A stretch of 64,000 nucleotides of DNA, taken from the NCBI RefSeq assembly GCF_030123325.1, contig NZ_CP126106.1, positions 2,632,001 to 2,696,000 on the forward strand. The letters run 5' to 3'. Positions 27,143 through 35,451 of the stretch are shown here, piece after piece. Below the pieces are notes generated by a model, which was not told the DNA's origin, did no database searches, and saw only the letters and a list, made by a program, of their open reading frames with translations. Each line of letters begins with the position of its first letter. Within the stretch, counting starts at the first letter, position 1. The stretch is from Peribacillus simplex (GTDB lineage Bacteria > Bacillota > Bacilli > Bacillales > DSM-1321). The position numbers were made by a program, and so were the translations under genes.

Positions 27143-27894
27143 CAAACATAAACAAACGGTTATTGAATGATCGTGTAGCCTTAAATGTACTTGCAAATAG
27201 TGTAGAAAATGCAGTGGAAGTCTTTGAAGCAGCGGAAGGCCATGTATTGGTTGGTGTACTCTCAAAGGATTATCCAACTGTGGAAGATGGTGTTACAGCA
27301 ATGAAAGAATATGGGAAAGCCATTGATGAGGCCGTCTCAATAGGATTGGGCGCGGGCGATAATAGACAGGCAGCGGTTGTCGCAGAAATAGCAAAATACT
27401 ATCCAGGCAGTCATATTAACCAGGTTTTTCCTGCTGTTGGTGCTACGAGGGCCAATTTAGGCGATAAGGACAGTTGGATAAATTCACTTGTTTCTCCAAC
27501 TGGGAAAGTGGGTTATGTGAATATCTCCACTGGTCCAGAAAGTGCAGGTGCAAGTGAAACTGCCATTGTGCCTATCAAAGCCGCCATTGCGCTGGTTCGC
27601 GATATGGGAGGAAATGCTCTGAAATACTTCCCGATGAAAGGCCTGAAGCATGAAGATGAATATCGTGCTGTGGCAAAAGCTTGTGGTGAAGAGGGATTTG
27701 CATTGGAACCAACAGGTGGAATCGATTTAAATAATTTCGAGACTATACTAGAAATCGCGTTAGAAGCAAAAGTGCCTAAAGTCATTCCCCACGTATATTC
27801 TTCCATCATCGATGAAGAGACTGGAAAAACGAATGGGGAGGATGTACGGAAATTATTGGCCATAACAAAAAAATTGGTTGAAAAATATGCCTAA
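27139..27894 (+). CDS. dgaF: KDPG aldolase, DgaF family
   Basis: 251 residues. Matches the DgaF/KDGP aldolase family (formerly DUF1341), not the Eda family: LNDRVALNVLANSVENA, VLVGVLSKDYPTVEDG, SIGLGAGDNRQAAVV, HINQVFPAVGATRANL and FPMKGLKHEDEYRAVAKAC, with EPTGGIDLNNF near the C-terminus. Cleaves 2-keto-3-deoxy-6-phosphogluconate to pyruvate and glyceraldehyde-3-phosphate by a Schiff-base lysine, probably in FPMKG. ATGA overlap with dgaE and an 8-bp overlap with the kinase gene, so the set is translated as a unit. Confidence 0.88.
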   Translation: MTNINKRLLNDRVALNVLANSVENAVEVFEAAEGHVLVGVLSKDYPTVEDGVTAMKEYGKAIDEAVSIGLGAGDNRQAAVVAEIAKYYPGSHINQVFPAVGATRANLGDKDSWINSLVSPTGKVGYVNISTGPESAGASETAIVPIKAAIALVRDMGGNALKYFPMKGLKHEDEYRAVAKACGEEGFALEPTGGIDLNNFETILEIALEAKVPKVIPHVYSSIIDEETGKTNGEDVRKLLAITKKLVEKYA

Positions 27895-28900
27895 AAGGAT
27901 TGTGGCATTCGGGGAAGTAATGATGCGTTTGCAGGTACCGGGGCATGAATTGCTATCACAGGCCAACACTCTGCAATACTCCTTTTCAGGCACGGGGGTA
28001 AACGTTGCTTCTGCGATGACAAAGCTCGGACATGATGGGTATCTTGTGACAAAGTTACCGGATAATCCCCTTGGGGATTCCGCGATTTCATCTTTGCAGC
28101 GCTTAGGAATCGGAAGGAACTTCATCTCTAGAGGCGGCAAATACTTGGGGATGTACTTTTTGGAAAATGGTTTTGGACAGCGGGCGAGCCGTGTCACATA
28201 TTCCAATCGACTGGAAAGCAGTTTTAATACAGCCTCCTTATCCGATTATGACATGGATATGATTTCGGAAAGTACGGATATCATCCATTTTTGCGGAATC
28301 ACGCTTGCAATGGCGGAAAATGTACGGGAAAGTATGAAGGTGCTGGCTAGAAAAGTTAAAGAAAAAGGCGGTACAGTCTGTTTCGATTGCAACTACCGCC
28401 CCTCTTTATGGGAGGGAGGTTATGCTGACGCAAAGCCTCATTATGAAGAAATGCTTGCTTTGGCTGATATCGTCATGATGAATGAGAAAGACGCCCTATA
28501 TATTTTAGGAATGAAGTCTGAAGGTTCCACAAGGGAAGAACAGCTAATCGAGTTGATCCCTGAGGTGGCAAAGAAATTCAATATTCAGTCGATAGCAGGG
28601 ACACACCGTTCAATCAACAGTGATAATAGCCATACATTGAGGGGGTATATATACAAGGAAGAAACATTTTACTTTTCCGATATCCTATCATTTTCCGTAT
28701 ATGATAGAATAGGTTCAGGCGATGCTTACACCAGCGGAATCTTACATGGCGAATTACGAGGGTATTCCCCTGAAAGGACAGTTCGGTTTGCGGCTGTTTC
28801 AGGAATGCTGGCATGTACTGTCGTTGGGGATACTCCTTTGGCAACCGAAAAGGAGATAATCTCGGCAATGGAAGGTAAAATGGAAGATATTAAGAGATAA
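27887..28900 (+). CDS. kdgK: PfkB-family sugar kinase, probable 2-keto-3-deoxygluconate kinase
   Basis: 337 residues from the ATG at 27887 (overlapping dgaF by 8 bp). Ribokinase-fold signatures: N-terminal FGEVMMRL and SGTGVNVASAMTKLGHD (~33-50), and C-terminal DRIGSGDAYTSGILHGEL (~270-288) with the catalytic Asp and anion hole GSGD. VCFDCNYRPSLW resembles KDG kinases. Would phosphorylate KDG from the DgaE step to KDPG for the aldolase. Specificity is inferred from neighbours; phosphorylation of the amino sugar acid itself is the main alternative. Confidence 0.85.
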   Translation: MPKRIVAFGEVMMRLQVPGHELLSQANTLQYSFSGTGVNVASAMTKLGHDGYLVTKLPDNPLGDSAISSLQRLGIGRNFISRGGKYLGMYFLENGFGQRASRVTYSNRLESSFNTASLSDYDMDMISESTDIIHFCGITLAMAENVRESMKVLARKVKEKGGTVCFDCNYRPSLWEGGYADAKPHYEEMLALADIVMMNEKDALYILGMKSEGSTREEQLIELIPEVAKKFNIQSIAGTHRSINSDNSHTLRGYIYKEETFYFSDILSFSVYDRIGSGDAYTSGILHGELRGYSPERTVRFAAVSGMLACTVVGDTPLATEKEIISAMEGKMEDIKR

Positions 28901-28917
28901 AAGGCAGGAGATTAGGA

Positions 28918-29640
28918 ATGAATGTGAACAGAAAAAATGGACCGATGTATTTACAGATAAAAGAAATATTAAAGGATCGTATTTTACATGGGGTTTATGC
29001 CATCGACACAAACATTCCCTCCGAGCCTCTTTTGGAAGAAGAATTTAACGTAAGTAAGGTCACTGTCCGTAATGCAATCAAAGAACTCGTGCAAGAGGGG
29101 TATGTTGAAAAGAAAAGCGGCAAAGGCACTAAGGTCATAGCTAATGGTTCGATTGTCAAACTTTCCAAAGGAAAGCGTTTCACAGAGCTGTTGGTGGAGG
29201 AAGGGCACTCCATTTTAAAAAAGGTGTTAAACATAAGTCATGTTGACCTTTCTTCGGACACTAAGCTGCATTCTTTATTTGGTGACCATTGCATAAGTAT
29301 CGAACGGATATATATATTGGACAATGAACCTTATATTTACTTTACACATTATGTTTCAATCGATATGAACGAAGAAGATATGAAAGAGGTCCAGATCAAT
29401 TCTTTGTACCGCTTTTTGGAAGATCAAAACGTCAAACTTGAAACATTCAGAGATGAGTTTGCCGTTGCTATCGCTCCGGATCACATTTGCGAAACACTGA
29501 AAATCGAAAACAAGAGTCCTGTATTAAAAAGGATTCGGATTTCCAGTGATGGGGACGGAAATGTTATGGAATACAGTGAAGGGTATTACAACACGGCTAA
29601 ACAGAACTACATTGTGACATATAATGAGCCGGTACAATAA
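28918..29640 (+). CDS. GntR-family (HutC/UTRA) transcriptional regulator
   Basis: 240 residues. N-terminal winged HTH (~8-72: YLQIKEILKDRILHGVY, FNVSKVTVRNAIKELVQEGYVEKKSGKGT) and C-terminal UTRA ligand domain (~90-235: ERIYILDNEPYIYFTHYVSID, VLKRIRISSDGDGNVMEYSEGYYN). Lies inside the catabolic operon between kinase and permease, AGGAG 9 nt upstream. Probably represses the operon and is released by a sugar-acid or phosphorylated intermediate, possibly at the dyad 24882-24899. Confidence 0.92.
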   Translation: MNVNRKNGPMYLQIKEILKDRILHGVYAIDTNIPSEPLLEEEFNVSKVTVRNAIKELVQEGYVEKKSGKGTKVIANGSIVKLSKGKRFTELLVEEGHSILKKVLNISHVDLSSDTKLHSLFGDHCISIERIYILDNEPYIYFTHYVSIDMNEEDMKEVQINSLYRFLEDQNVKLETFRDEFAVAIAPDHICETLKIENKSPVLKRIRISSDGDGNVMEYSEGYYNTAKQNYIVTYNEPVQ

Positions 29641-29695
29641 TCCAATTATTGTATCAGGCTGAATGTAAGCGATTTCAATAGGGTGGGGAGAACAT

Positions 29696-31021
29696 ATGGA
29701 TCTATATTTATTAGGAATCACGCTGATAGCTATCGTAATTGTTATTTTGGGGGTATCATGGTGGAAATGGCATGCATTCATTAGCTTGACTGTAGCCAGT
29801 TTATTTTTAGCGGTTTTTTCTGGACTGCCGATGGACAAGATTGTAGGAGCATATGAAACGGGCGTCGGAGCGGTCCTTGGTCACCTTATTGGAATATTGG
29901 CTTTAGGGACCATCTTAGGAAAGATGATGTCCGACTCTGGAGCCGGTATGCAGGTTTCTGACTTTTTCATTAATAAATTCGGCGTGAAGAACCTGCCTTG
30001 GGCCATGCTTTTATCTGGTTTCATCATAGGCATTCCGGTATTTTTCGAGGTTGGTTTAGTAATATTGCTGCCTTTGGTCATTTCCATTCGGAAATCAACC
30101 AAAGTGAACATCTTGTTAATTGGTATTCCAGTACTTGCTGGTTTATCGATCGTACATGGGCTGGTACCTCCGCATCCGGGAGCCATGACAGCTATTGGAA
30201 TCTATAATGCAAACATGGGACACGTACTTCTGTACTCATTGATCATCGCATTCCCGACTGCTGTAATCGCCGGACCTCTATTCGCAAAATGGGTTCAAAA
30301 ACGGGTTATTCCTGTTGGTGAACCGGAATTGATCCGGGTGGTAACAAAGTCAAGTGGTTTACCAGGGACTGGGGTTTCGTTCTTCATCATCCTCTTGCCT
30401 GTATTGTTGATGGTTTTAACTGTCTTGGCTCCTTATTTGCCGCTACCGGGTTCCGTTGAAAAATTCTTATTGTTTATCGGCAGTCCGGTGATTGCCTTAT
30501 TAATCTCCTGTTTTGCTGCTTACTACTTCTTGGGCTACAGACAGGGAATGGACAAATCACTAATTAAAAAGTTGACGGAAGAATGCCTATTGCCATTAGC
30601 CTCGATAATCCTTATTATCGGTGCTGGCGGAGGATTCAAGCAAATTTTAATTGATAGTGGCGTAGGGACTGCGATCGCTTCCATGTCTGAAGAAATTTCT
30701 TTATCCCCGATCGTTCTTGCATTCCTTGTGGCTGGATTGATTCGGATTGCCACAGGTTCTGCAACCGTCGCTTTGACCACGGCAGCTGGGATCGTTTCAC
30801 CGGTCGTTGCCAATATGACGGGTGTTAATCTAGAATTGCTCGTAATTGCCACGGGAGCAGGCTCACTTATGTTCTCCCATGTTAATGACGCAGGTTTCTG
30901 GTTGGTAAAAGAATATATGGGACTAACCGTTAAAGAAACTTTCAAAACATGGACAGTCATGGAAACATTACTTTCCTTCGTGGCATTCGGTTTGGTTTTA
31001 ATTTTCGATATATTCATTTAA
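29696..31021 (+). CDS. GntP-family gluconate/sugar-acid:H+ symporter
   Basis: 441 residues with about 12-14 hydrophobic segments. GntP hallmarks: GLVPPHPGAMTAIGIYNANMGHVL (~155-180) and the C-terminal ATGAGSLMFSHVNDAGFWLVKEYMGL (~385-412). Imports a hexonate-type acid without phosphorylation. Placed in an operon with a deacetylase-like enzyme, DgaE and DgaF, it probably carries D-glucosaminate or an N-acyl derivative. This explains the need for a separate kinase, in contrast to the Salmonella dga system, which uses a PTS. Terminator follows. Confidence 0.92.
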   Translation: MDLYLLGITLIAIVIVILGVSWWKWHAFISLTVASLFLAVFSGLPMDKIVGAYETGVGAVLGHLIGILALGTILGKMMSDSGAGMQVSDFFINKFGVKNLPWAMLLSGFIIGIPVFFEVGLVILLPLVISIRKSTKVNILLIGIPVLAGLSIVHGLVPPHPGAMTAIGIYNANMGHVLLYSLIIAFPTAVIAGPLFAKWVQKRVIPVGEPELIRVVTKSSGLPGTGVSFFIILLPVLLMVLTVLAPYLPLPGSVEKFLLFIGSPVIALLISCFAAYYFLGYRQGMDKSLIKKLTEECLLPLASIILIIGAGGGFKQILIDSGVGTAIASMSEEISLSPIVLAFLVAGLIRIATGSATVALTTAAGIVSPVVANMTGVNLELLVIATGAGSLMFSHVNDAGFWLVKEYMGLTVKETFKTWTVMETLLSFVAFGLVLIFDIFI

Positions 31022-31060
31022 TTAAAGAAAATTTCTAAATGTCTGAATAAGTAACATTTA

Positions 31061-31103
31061 CCTCCGTGAACTGTCTTGGGGTGACAGATCACGGAGGCTT
31101 TTA
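31061..31103 (+). terminator. Rho-independent terminator after the GntP gene
   Basis: CCTCCGTGA (31061-31069) pairs with TCACGGAGG (31089-31097), extended by CTGTC/GACAG inside, followed by CTTTTATTT. Confidence 0.9.
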
Positions 31104-31214
31104 TTTAGTCATGGAACATGACCGGTTTTACTCTTAACGATAGGTCATTGCGGAAACCAGAAACAAAATTCATTCACAATCGGAAGTAGTTAGACTATTG
31201 ACAAGGGTGCAGTT

Positions 31215-31397
31215 TCATCCTGGAGACGTTTGTTTGGCTCCTCGAAGATATAAGTCCTGACAGAGACTTCTATATTGGAAGATTGACAGCTTCCCGTTTA
31301 CATATTCATTCTGAATATAATCCAATAATTCATTGGCATGGTTAGGCTTTTGACGTTTTTCCTGAATATAATGGAGAATTAAAACTTCTATATTCAC
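31215..31397 (-). CDS. Small YppF-like protein
   Basis: 60 residues, GTG start at 31397 with AAGGTGA upstream on the minus strand. The segment NHANELLDYIQNEYVNGKLSIFQYRSL resembles the YppF family of small Bacillaceae proteins of unknown function (NELLDFAKxxYIxxELSIxEYR type). Helical, soluble, no signal. Stands alone. Recognition is by memory of the family pattern. Confidence 0.6.
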   Translation of the reverse strand: MNIEVLILHYIQEKRQKPNHANELLDYIQNEYVNGKLSIFQYRSLCQDLYLRGAKQTSPG

Positions 31398-31567
31398 ACA
31401 CTCACCTTACTTGACAAGTATTTTTTTCCATTAACAATATAACATGGGCATTCAAAAAAATATCATTTTTTGAATATTTTAACTATCGACATATTTATAC
31501 AAATAAAGGGATGATTTGGAATGGCGGTGGGAAATTTTATCGGGAAATGCAAAAAAAGGGTGATATG

Positions 31568-31593
31568 GTACCGACTTACTTTTAAGTCGGTAC
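31568..31593. other. Perfect stem-loop without T-run
   Basis: GTACCGACTTA (31568-31578) pairs with TAAGTCGGTAC (31583-31593) around CTTT. It sits 10 bp from the terminator of the MFS gene. Could be an mRNA 3'-end structure or a protein-binding site. Confidence 0.5.
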
Positions 31594-31596
31594 AAG

Positions 31597-31620
31597 GAAA
31601 AACCCCTGATAATTCAGGGG
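31597..31620 (-). terminator. Terminator of the ACS-family MFS gene (minus strand)
   Basis: CCCCTGA / TCAGGGG (31603-31609, 31614-31620); read on the minus strand it ends in TTTTT. Confidence 0.8.
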
Positions 31621-31663
31621 GTGGATTGTTAATTTAGGTGATAAGACTGATTTTACAAGGACT

Positions 31664-32953
31664 TCATGCTTGTATCTTTTGTACATGTATAGGTGATAAG
31701 CGCAGTTCTGCGGATTCTCTCTTAATGGAGAATAAATAAGCTCCCAAACCTAAGATGGCTGTAAAAATCAGCATGGCGATTGATGAACTGAAGTCCCCGC
31801 CAGACAAGTCACGAAGCCATCCCATGATATAGCTCGAAAAGCCGCCCATGATATTCGTGAAGCCAATTAGACCAGCGGCCCGTCCTGCCGTTTCAGGTGT
31901 TGAGTATTTTACCATGAGCATATTGCTTAGATGGAACACACCGCCTTGACATCCCATTGCCAGTCCCATACAAAGTCCGGCCAAAATAGGGTTGGGAATG
32001 AAAACAGCTACAGTCAAAAAGACAGCCGTCAATGAAAATAGAATCGTGGCCATCAAACTTGGACGTCTGGTTTTGTCTGCCAGAAAACCGCATGCCAAGA
32101 CAAAGCCTAAAGCGAATAGCCAGGAAAGTGAAGTTATGCTCGACATTCCTTCCTTTTCGAATCCTTTTGCTTCAATTAGATATGTAGGAAGCCAAATGCT
32201 GATTCCGAAAAATAAGAAGGAGCATACGAGCATGCCGAACCAAACGATCCAGAAACGATAATCTTGGGCGAAACTTTTGTTCTCGGAGGGGGCGGTTTCT
32301 TTAATTTCATCATCCGTTTGGCGAATGAAAGCTAATTCCTCCTTACTTATACGGGGGTGCTCTTCTGGTGTATTTCTTGTCATAAAGATGAACATCGGGA
32401 TATTTATAAATAAGTTGAAAGCTGCAAGCATAAAGAAAGCTGCTTGCCAGTGGAGTAAAGATATTAAGAGCACCAAAACCACGGCTCCCATTGCCGGTCC
32501 TAAATAGTTTCCGGTAAGCCAAGATGCCTGGGCCCTCCCCAATTCGCGTTTATTAAACCAGTTAGAAATGAGTTTTCCGGAAACCGGAATCATCATCCCT
32601 TCACCAAAACCAAGAATGACCCTGCTTATTAAAAATATTTCATATGAATTTGCCAGGCCTGACATAATCATCGTGAGTGTCCAAACGAATAAACCGGCGA
32701 TGGCTGTTTTTCGGGCACCTAATTTATCAATGATGAAGCCCCAAAAAAGATTTGACACTCCATAGGCAATGGTGAATACAAAAGATAGAAGACCGATCTT
32801 TGCATTTTTGTCATCGCCTGTTATACCGAGTGCATGCAAGAATTCAGGATCTGTTTGAATGATGGAAATGCCAACCTTATCAATTTGTCCGAAAAACCAA
32901 AAGAAAAAAATTGGAACGGCAATATAAAACCATCTTTTTTGCCCTTTTAACAT
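31664..32953 (-). CDS. MFS transporter, anion:cation symporter (ACS) family
   Basis: 429 residues from the ATG at 32953, behind AAGGAGATGG; a more distal in-frame GTG at 33001 lacks a site. Twelve predicted membrane segments, opening with FFFWFFGQIDKVGISII and the motif A-like FIIDKLGARKTAIAG (~61-75), typical of ACS carriers for glucarate, hexuronates, phthalate or hydroxyphenylacetate-type acids. Its promoter carries the same 18-bp palindrome as the ring-degradation operon at 35452, so I infer it imports the substrate (a carboxylate, probably aromatic) for that pathway. Confidence 0.9.
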   Translation of the reverse strand: MLKGQKRWFYIAVPIFFFWFFGQIDKVGISIIQTDPEFLHALGITGDDKNAKIGLLSFVFTIAYGVSNLFWGFIIDKLGARKTAIAGLFVWTLTMIMSGLANSYEIFLISRVILGFGEGMMIPVSGKLISNWFNKRELGRAQASWLTGNYLGPAMGAVVLVLLISLLHWQAAFFMLAAFNLFINIPMFIFMTRNTPEEHPRISKEELAFIRQTDDEIKETAPSENKSFAQDYRFWIVWFGMLVCSFLFFGISIWLPTYLIEAKGFEKEGMSSITSLSWLFALGFVLACGFLADKTRRPSLMATILFSLTAVFLTVAVFIPNPILAGLCMGLAMGCQGGVFHLSNMLMVKYSTPETAGRAAGLIGFTNIMGGFSSYIMGWLRDLSGGDFSSSIAMLIFTAILGLGAYLFSIKRESAELRLSPIHVQKIQA

Positions 32954-33112
32954 AATACCATCTCCTTGTCGCTTTTTAGCATTCCTTAAAACACTTACCA
33001 TTGAGCATAAGTGAATTACGGTTTTCCCTTTATAAAGGTACTAGTTTTGATTTTTCATTTAAGAGCTTTCCCGCCTTCCTTTATAATTTTGATAGATAAA
33101 AAGTCACGGAAA

Positions 33113-33130
33113 TGTTTTGTAAGGAAAACA
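33113..33130. promoter_or_regulatory. IclR-type operator O1 (MFS promoter)
   Basis: TGTTTTGTAAGGAAAACA: TGTTTT/AAAACA dyad, 18 bp. Lies 16 bp downstream of the predicted -10 box on the minus strand, a repressor position. Confidence 0.65.
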
Positions 33131-33146
33131 AAGTTTTACTTTCTTA

Positions 33147-33175
33147 ACGATAAATTAAAAAAAAATGATTGTCAA
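33147..33175 (-). promoter_or_regulatory. Sigma-A promoter of the MFS gene
   Basis: On the minus strand TTGACA (33175-33170), 17-nt spacer, TATCGT (33152-33147). Confidence 0.7.
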
Positions 33176-33217
33176 TTTAATATTTAGACAATTTTTTATC
33201 TTTGGAATAAACAAACT

Positions 33218-33231
33218 TATAAGCGCTTTCA
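33218..33231 (-). promoter_or_regulatory. cre-like box upstream of the MFS promoter
   Basis: On the minus strand TGAAAGCGCTTATA, one mismatch from TGWAAGCGYTWNCW. It lies ~43 bp upstream of the -35 box, so CcpA could affect this promoter. Confidence 0.55.
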
Positions 33232-33368
33232 CTTAAAACGAACTCTGTTTCATCCCATTGAGTAAATGGACACTATCAAGCAAGGACTTAAAAAAGGAAG
33301 TATTTAAAATCTTTTGTGTCAAAAAAACTAATTAATATCAAATTATTAAAAATTCTGACTTGTTGATA

Positions 33369-33397
33369 TTGAATTTAAAATCAGGAAAATCTATAAT
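33369..33397 (+). promoter_or_regulatory. Sigma-A promoter leading into the decayed hydrolase locus and iclR gene
   Basis: TTGAAT (33369-33374), 17-nt spacer, TATAAT (33392-33397). Confidence 0.6.
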
Positions 33398-33407
33398 TCA
33401 TTTATAT

Positions 33408-33425
33408 TGTTTTGTATATGAAATA
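33408..33425. promoter_or_regulatory. IclR-type operator O2
   Basis: TGTTTTGTATATGAAATA, the same 18-bp TGTTT-N8-AAAYA pattern with one arm mismatch, 10 bp downstream of the TATAAT box. Confidence 0.6.
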
Positions 33426-33689
33426 CTTAATATGGAAAAAATCATGATTTTGCAGAAAGTATCGATGTATTAAAATTCTATATTTGTTTCCACTTGTAAA
33501 ATTGGTTATATTTGGTTTTATCGAGCTTTTCTATCGATACGTCAATTAAGCTAGGCCTTCCAAATAGTTTTATATATGTAAATATGCTTTAATTGACACA
33601 TATACACTATTCAATTTAAACATGAAGAGTAAAGGGTAGAAGGGAAGCCAATTAGAAGAATGCCCGATTCATTATCTGAAAAAAGGGGA

Positions 33690-33887
33690 GTAAAAGCGCT
33701 TGTTATCCTGCATTGTTTGAGAAACAAGGAGATACCAGCTCGGTCATTCGATGGTCGGCTATCGCTCTCGATTTTACTAGCCGATTTCCTGAAGTGGTGA
33801 AGGCGTTGATCATATCTGATACAACTCATGAGGCAGCTGTTGCTAGTATGGAAGAAAGTAAACGGAAATTACTGAATGGATTATAAT
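33690..33887 (+). pseudogene. Alpha/beta-hydrolase remnant (frameshifted)
   Basis: One frame reads GHSMVG (33742-33759), the nucleophile elbow of alpha/beta hydrolases; the continuing homologous sequence IALDFTSRFPEVVKALIISD is found in another frame and runs to a TAA at 33885-33887. No complete ORF exists and upstream catalytic parts are missing. It therefore looks like the decayed rest of a hydrolase gene, possibly a ring-fission-product hydrolase once controlled by the promoter and operator at 33369-33425. Family recognition is from the motif order; function of the ancestor unknown. Confidence 0.6.
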
Positions 33888-33949
33888 CCATCGAAACGTA
33901 GATGAGCATGCAAAGCAGAGGCAGTTCACTACGGCGCCCATGTTTTTGT

Positions 33950-34141
33950 CTAGTTAGGAAGTGAAAGCATCTGACTTCTGCAATTGCTTCCGTCAGGATA
34001 CCGGTCATTTTCTTTCTCCTTTTCAAATTTGAACCAAGTGGACATCCTATCTTCAATATTTGTTCCGCCTTTGGTCTTGAGTGGTGAACTGATACTGAGT
34101 ACGTTGATTCCGAGTTTTTCATTGTTCGGAAGTTCGGCCAT
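33950..34141 (-). pseudogene. Possible amidohydrolase (ACMSD-like) remnant
   Basis: A short minus-strand frame includes LGINVLSISSP and, further on, MLSLPN, which resemble the LGIDVqVLSISsP and fasLPLP segments of amidohydrolase_2 (ACMSD/6-methylsalicylate decarboxylase type) proteins. There is no metal-binding N-terminus and no ribosome binding site. Weak evidence; it may be chance. The remaining bases to 34367 hold nothing I can assign apart from the iclR ribosome binding site. Confidence 0.25.
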
Positions 34142-34367
34142 TTATGTTATCAGCAGGATCCAGGTGTGTTCAATCATCATGGTGCGGATTTTACAGACAA
34201 AGGTATGCAACCATTGAAGTATGCATCAAAAATCATTCACCAAATGAACTTCCAGAAAAAAATGTACATATACTGCAAGTTCTTCTTTCTAGGTATGAAG
34301 AAAGCTTTAATGAATGTGAATATTCTGGAGAAAATGAGATTTATTCACAACAGGGGGGAATACTGGA

Positions 34368-35183
34368 ATGGCAAGCGAAGAAAAAGAGAAAGAGAAATAT
34401 AGTGCTAATTCATTGGTTAGAGGGTTGGAAATCATTAAGCTCTTTAATGAAGTACAGCCGAGTTTGTCTCTTTCAGAAATTGCAAAACAACTGGGAGTAA
34501 GCAGAACGGTACCATATCGTTTATTATTCACATTACAAAATATCGGTTATTTGTCTCAGGATGAACATACCAAACGTTATAGTTTAACGCCAAAGGTTCT
34601 TGAATTGGGATTCAGCTATTTGAATAGCTTGAAATTCCAGGAAATTGTCCAACCATATATGGAGAACCTGCGTGATGAAATCGGAGCCTCCTGCCATCTA
34701 TCCATTTTGGATGGACAGGAAGTCGTTTATGTTGGAAGTGCCCCAATCAGAGGTGTATCCGCTGTCAATGTGAACATAGGTTTGCGGCTGCCGGCACATG
34801 CATTGGCCAATGGAAAATTACTTTTGGCATATCAACCGAAGGAAATGCTAATGCAAATGTTCAAAATCTCAAACCTGACTCCTTATACAGACAAAACACT
34901 CACCGCGCCGGGTGAATTTCAAAAACAGCTGGATTCGATACGGCAGAATGGTTATTCGATGACAAGCGGGGAATTCCACCCTGGCATCCGTTCTGTTGCC
35001 GCTCCGATTTTTGACAGGACTGGGAAAGTATTGGCCGCCTTGAATGTCGTGGCAACTGAGTCAGCTTACCAGGAGGATTTCATCGATAAAATTGCCTTGC
35101 CGAAACTTTTGGAAGTTTCTCGGCAGTTATCCGTTTATATGGGATATAGTGGGGTTAAGCCGTATCAACACGAGGATGTTTGA
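34368..35183 (+). CDS. IclR-family transcriptional regulator
   Basis: 271 residues. N-terminal winged HTH (~10-75: SLVRGLEIIKLFN, LSLSEIAKQLGVSRTVPYRLLFTLQNIGYL) and C-terminal IclR effector domain (~85-260: GASCHLSILDGQEVVYVG, PAHALANGKLLLAY, GEFHPGIRSVAAPIFDRTGKVLAALNVV). IclR proteins often control aromatic catabolism (PcaR, PobR, CatR types). It lies between an MFS gene and a ring-degradation operon that share an 18-bp dyad, so it is the obvious regulator. GGGGGGAA lies ~10 nt before the ATG; a strong terminator follows. Confidence 0.93.
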   Translation: MASEEKEKEKYSANSLVRGLEIIKLFNEVQPSLSLSEIAKQLGVSRTVPYRLLFTLQNIGYLSQDEHTKRYSLTPKVLELGFSYLNSLKFQEIVQPYMENLRDEIGASCHLSILDGQEVVYVGSAPIRGVSAVNVNIGLRLPAHALANGKLLLAYQPKEMLMQMFKISNLTPYTDKTLTAPGEFQKQLDSIRQNGYSMTSGEFHPGIRSVAAPIFDRTGKVLAALNVVATESAYQEDFIDKIALPKLLEVSRQLSVYMGYSGVKPYQHEDV

Positions 35184-35228
35184 ACATACTTGAGTCCCAA
35201 TCTATTAATAAGTTAATAACCTCTTTCG

Positions 35229-35266
35229 AAAGTGTGGATCTCCCAATAGGGTATCCACACTTTTTT
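35229..35266 (+). terminator. Rho-independent terminator after the iclR-type gene
   Basis: AAAGTGTGGAT (35229-35239) pairs with ATCCACACTTT (35253-35263), followed by T6. Confidence 0.93.
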
Positions 35267-35344
35267 GTGTTTAAGGAAAGACGTTTATCCCAAAGGGCTG
35301 AGCGTTCGGATTATAAAAATAGTTTTAAATATTCTAAAAATTAA

Positions 35345-35373
35345 TTGACAATGAAGCGGTTTCATTTTAGACT
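35345..35373 (+). promoter_or_regulatory. Sigma-A promoter of the ring-degradation operon
   Basis: TTGACA (35345-35350), 17-nt spacer, weaker TAGACT (35368-35373). A small dyad AATGAA/TTCATT lies within the spacer (35350-35366). Confidence 0.55.
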
Positions 35374-35392
35374 TAATTCATAGACAAAACAA

Positions 35393-35410
35393 TGTTTTGC
35401 TTATGAAACA
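35393..35410. promoter_or_regulatory. IclR-type operator O3 (ring-degradation operon)
   Basis: TGTTTTGCTTATGAAACA, TGTTT-N8-AAACA, 19 bp downstream of the -10 box and 41 bp before the first start codon. Same geometry as O1 and O2. Confidence 0.65.
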
Positions 35411-35451
35411 TGATGCGATTTAGAAACAACCAATAAGGGAGGAATTTTAAA

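Noticed and set aside
35353..35365. cre box in the ring-operon promoter (TGAAGCGGTTTCA)
   Set aside because: One base too short for the 14-bp cre consensus; listed only as a small dyad.
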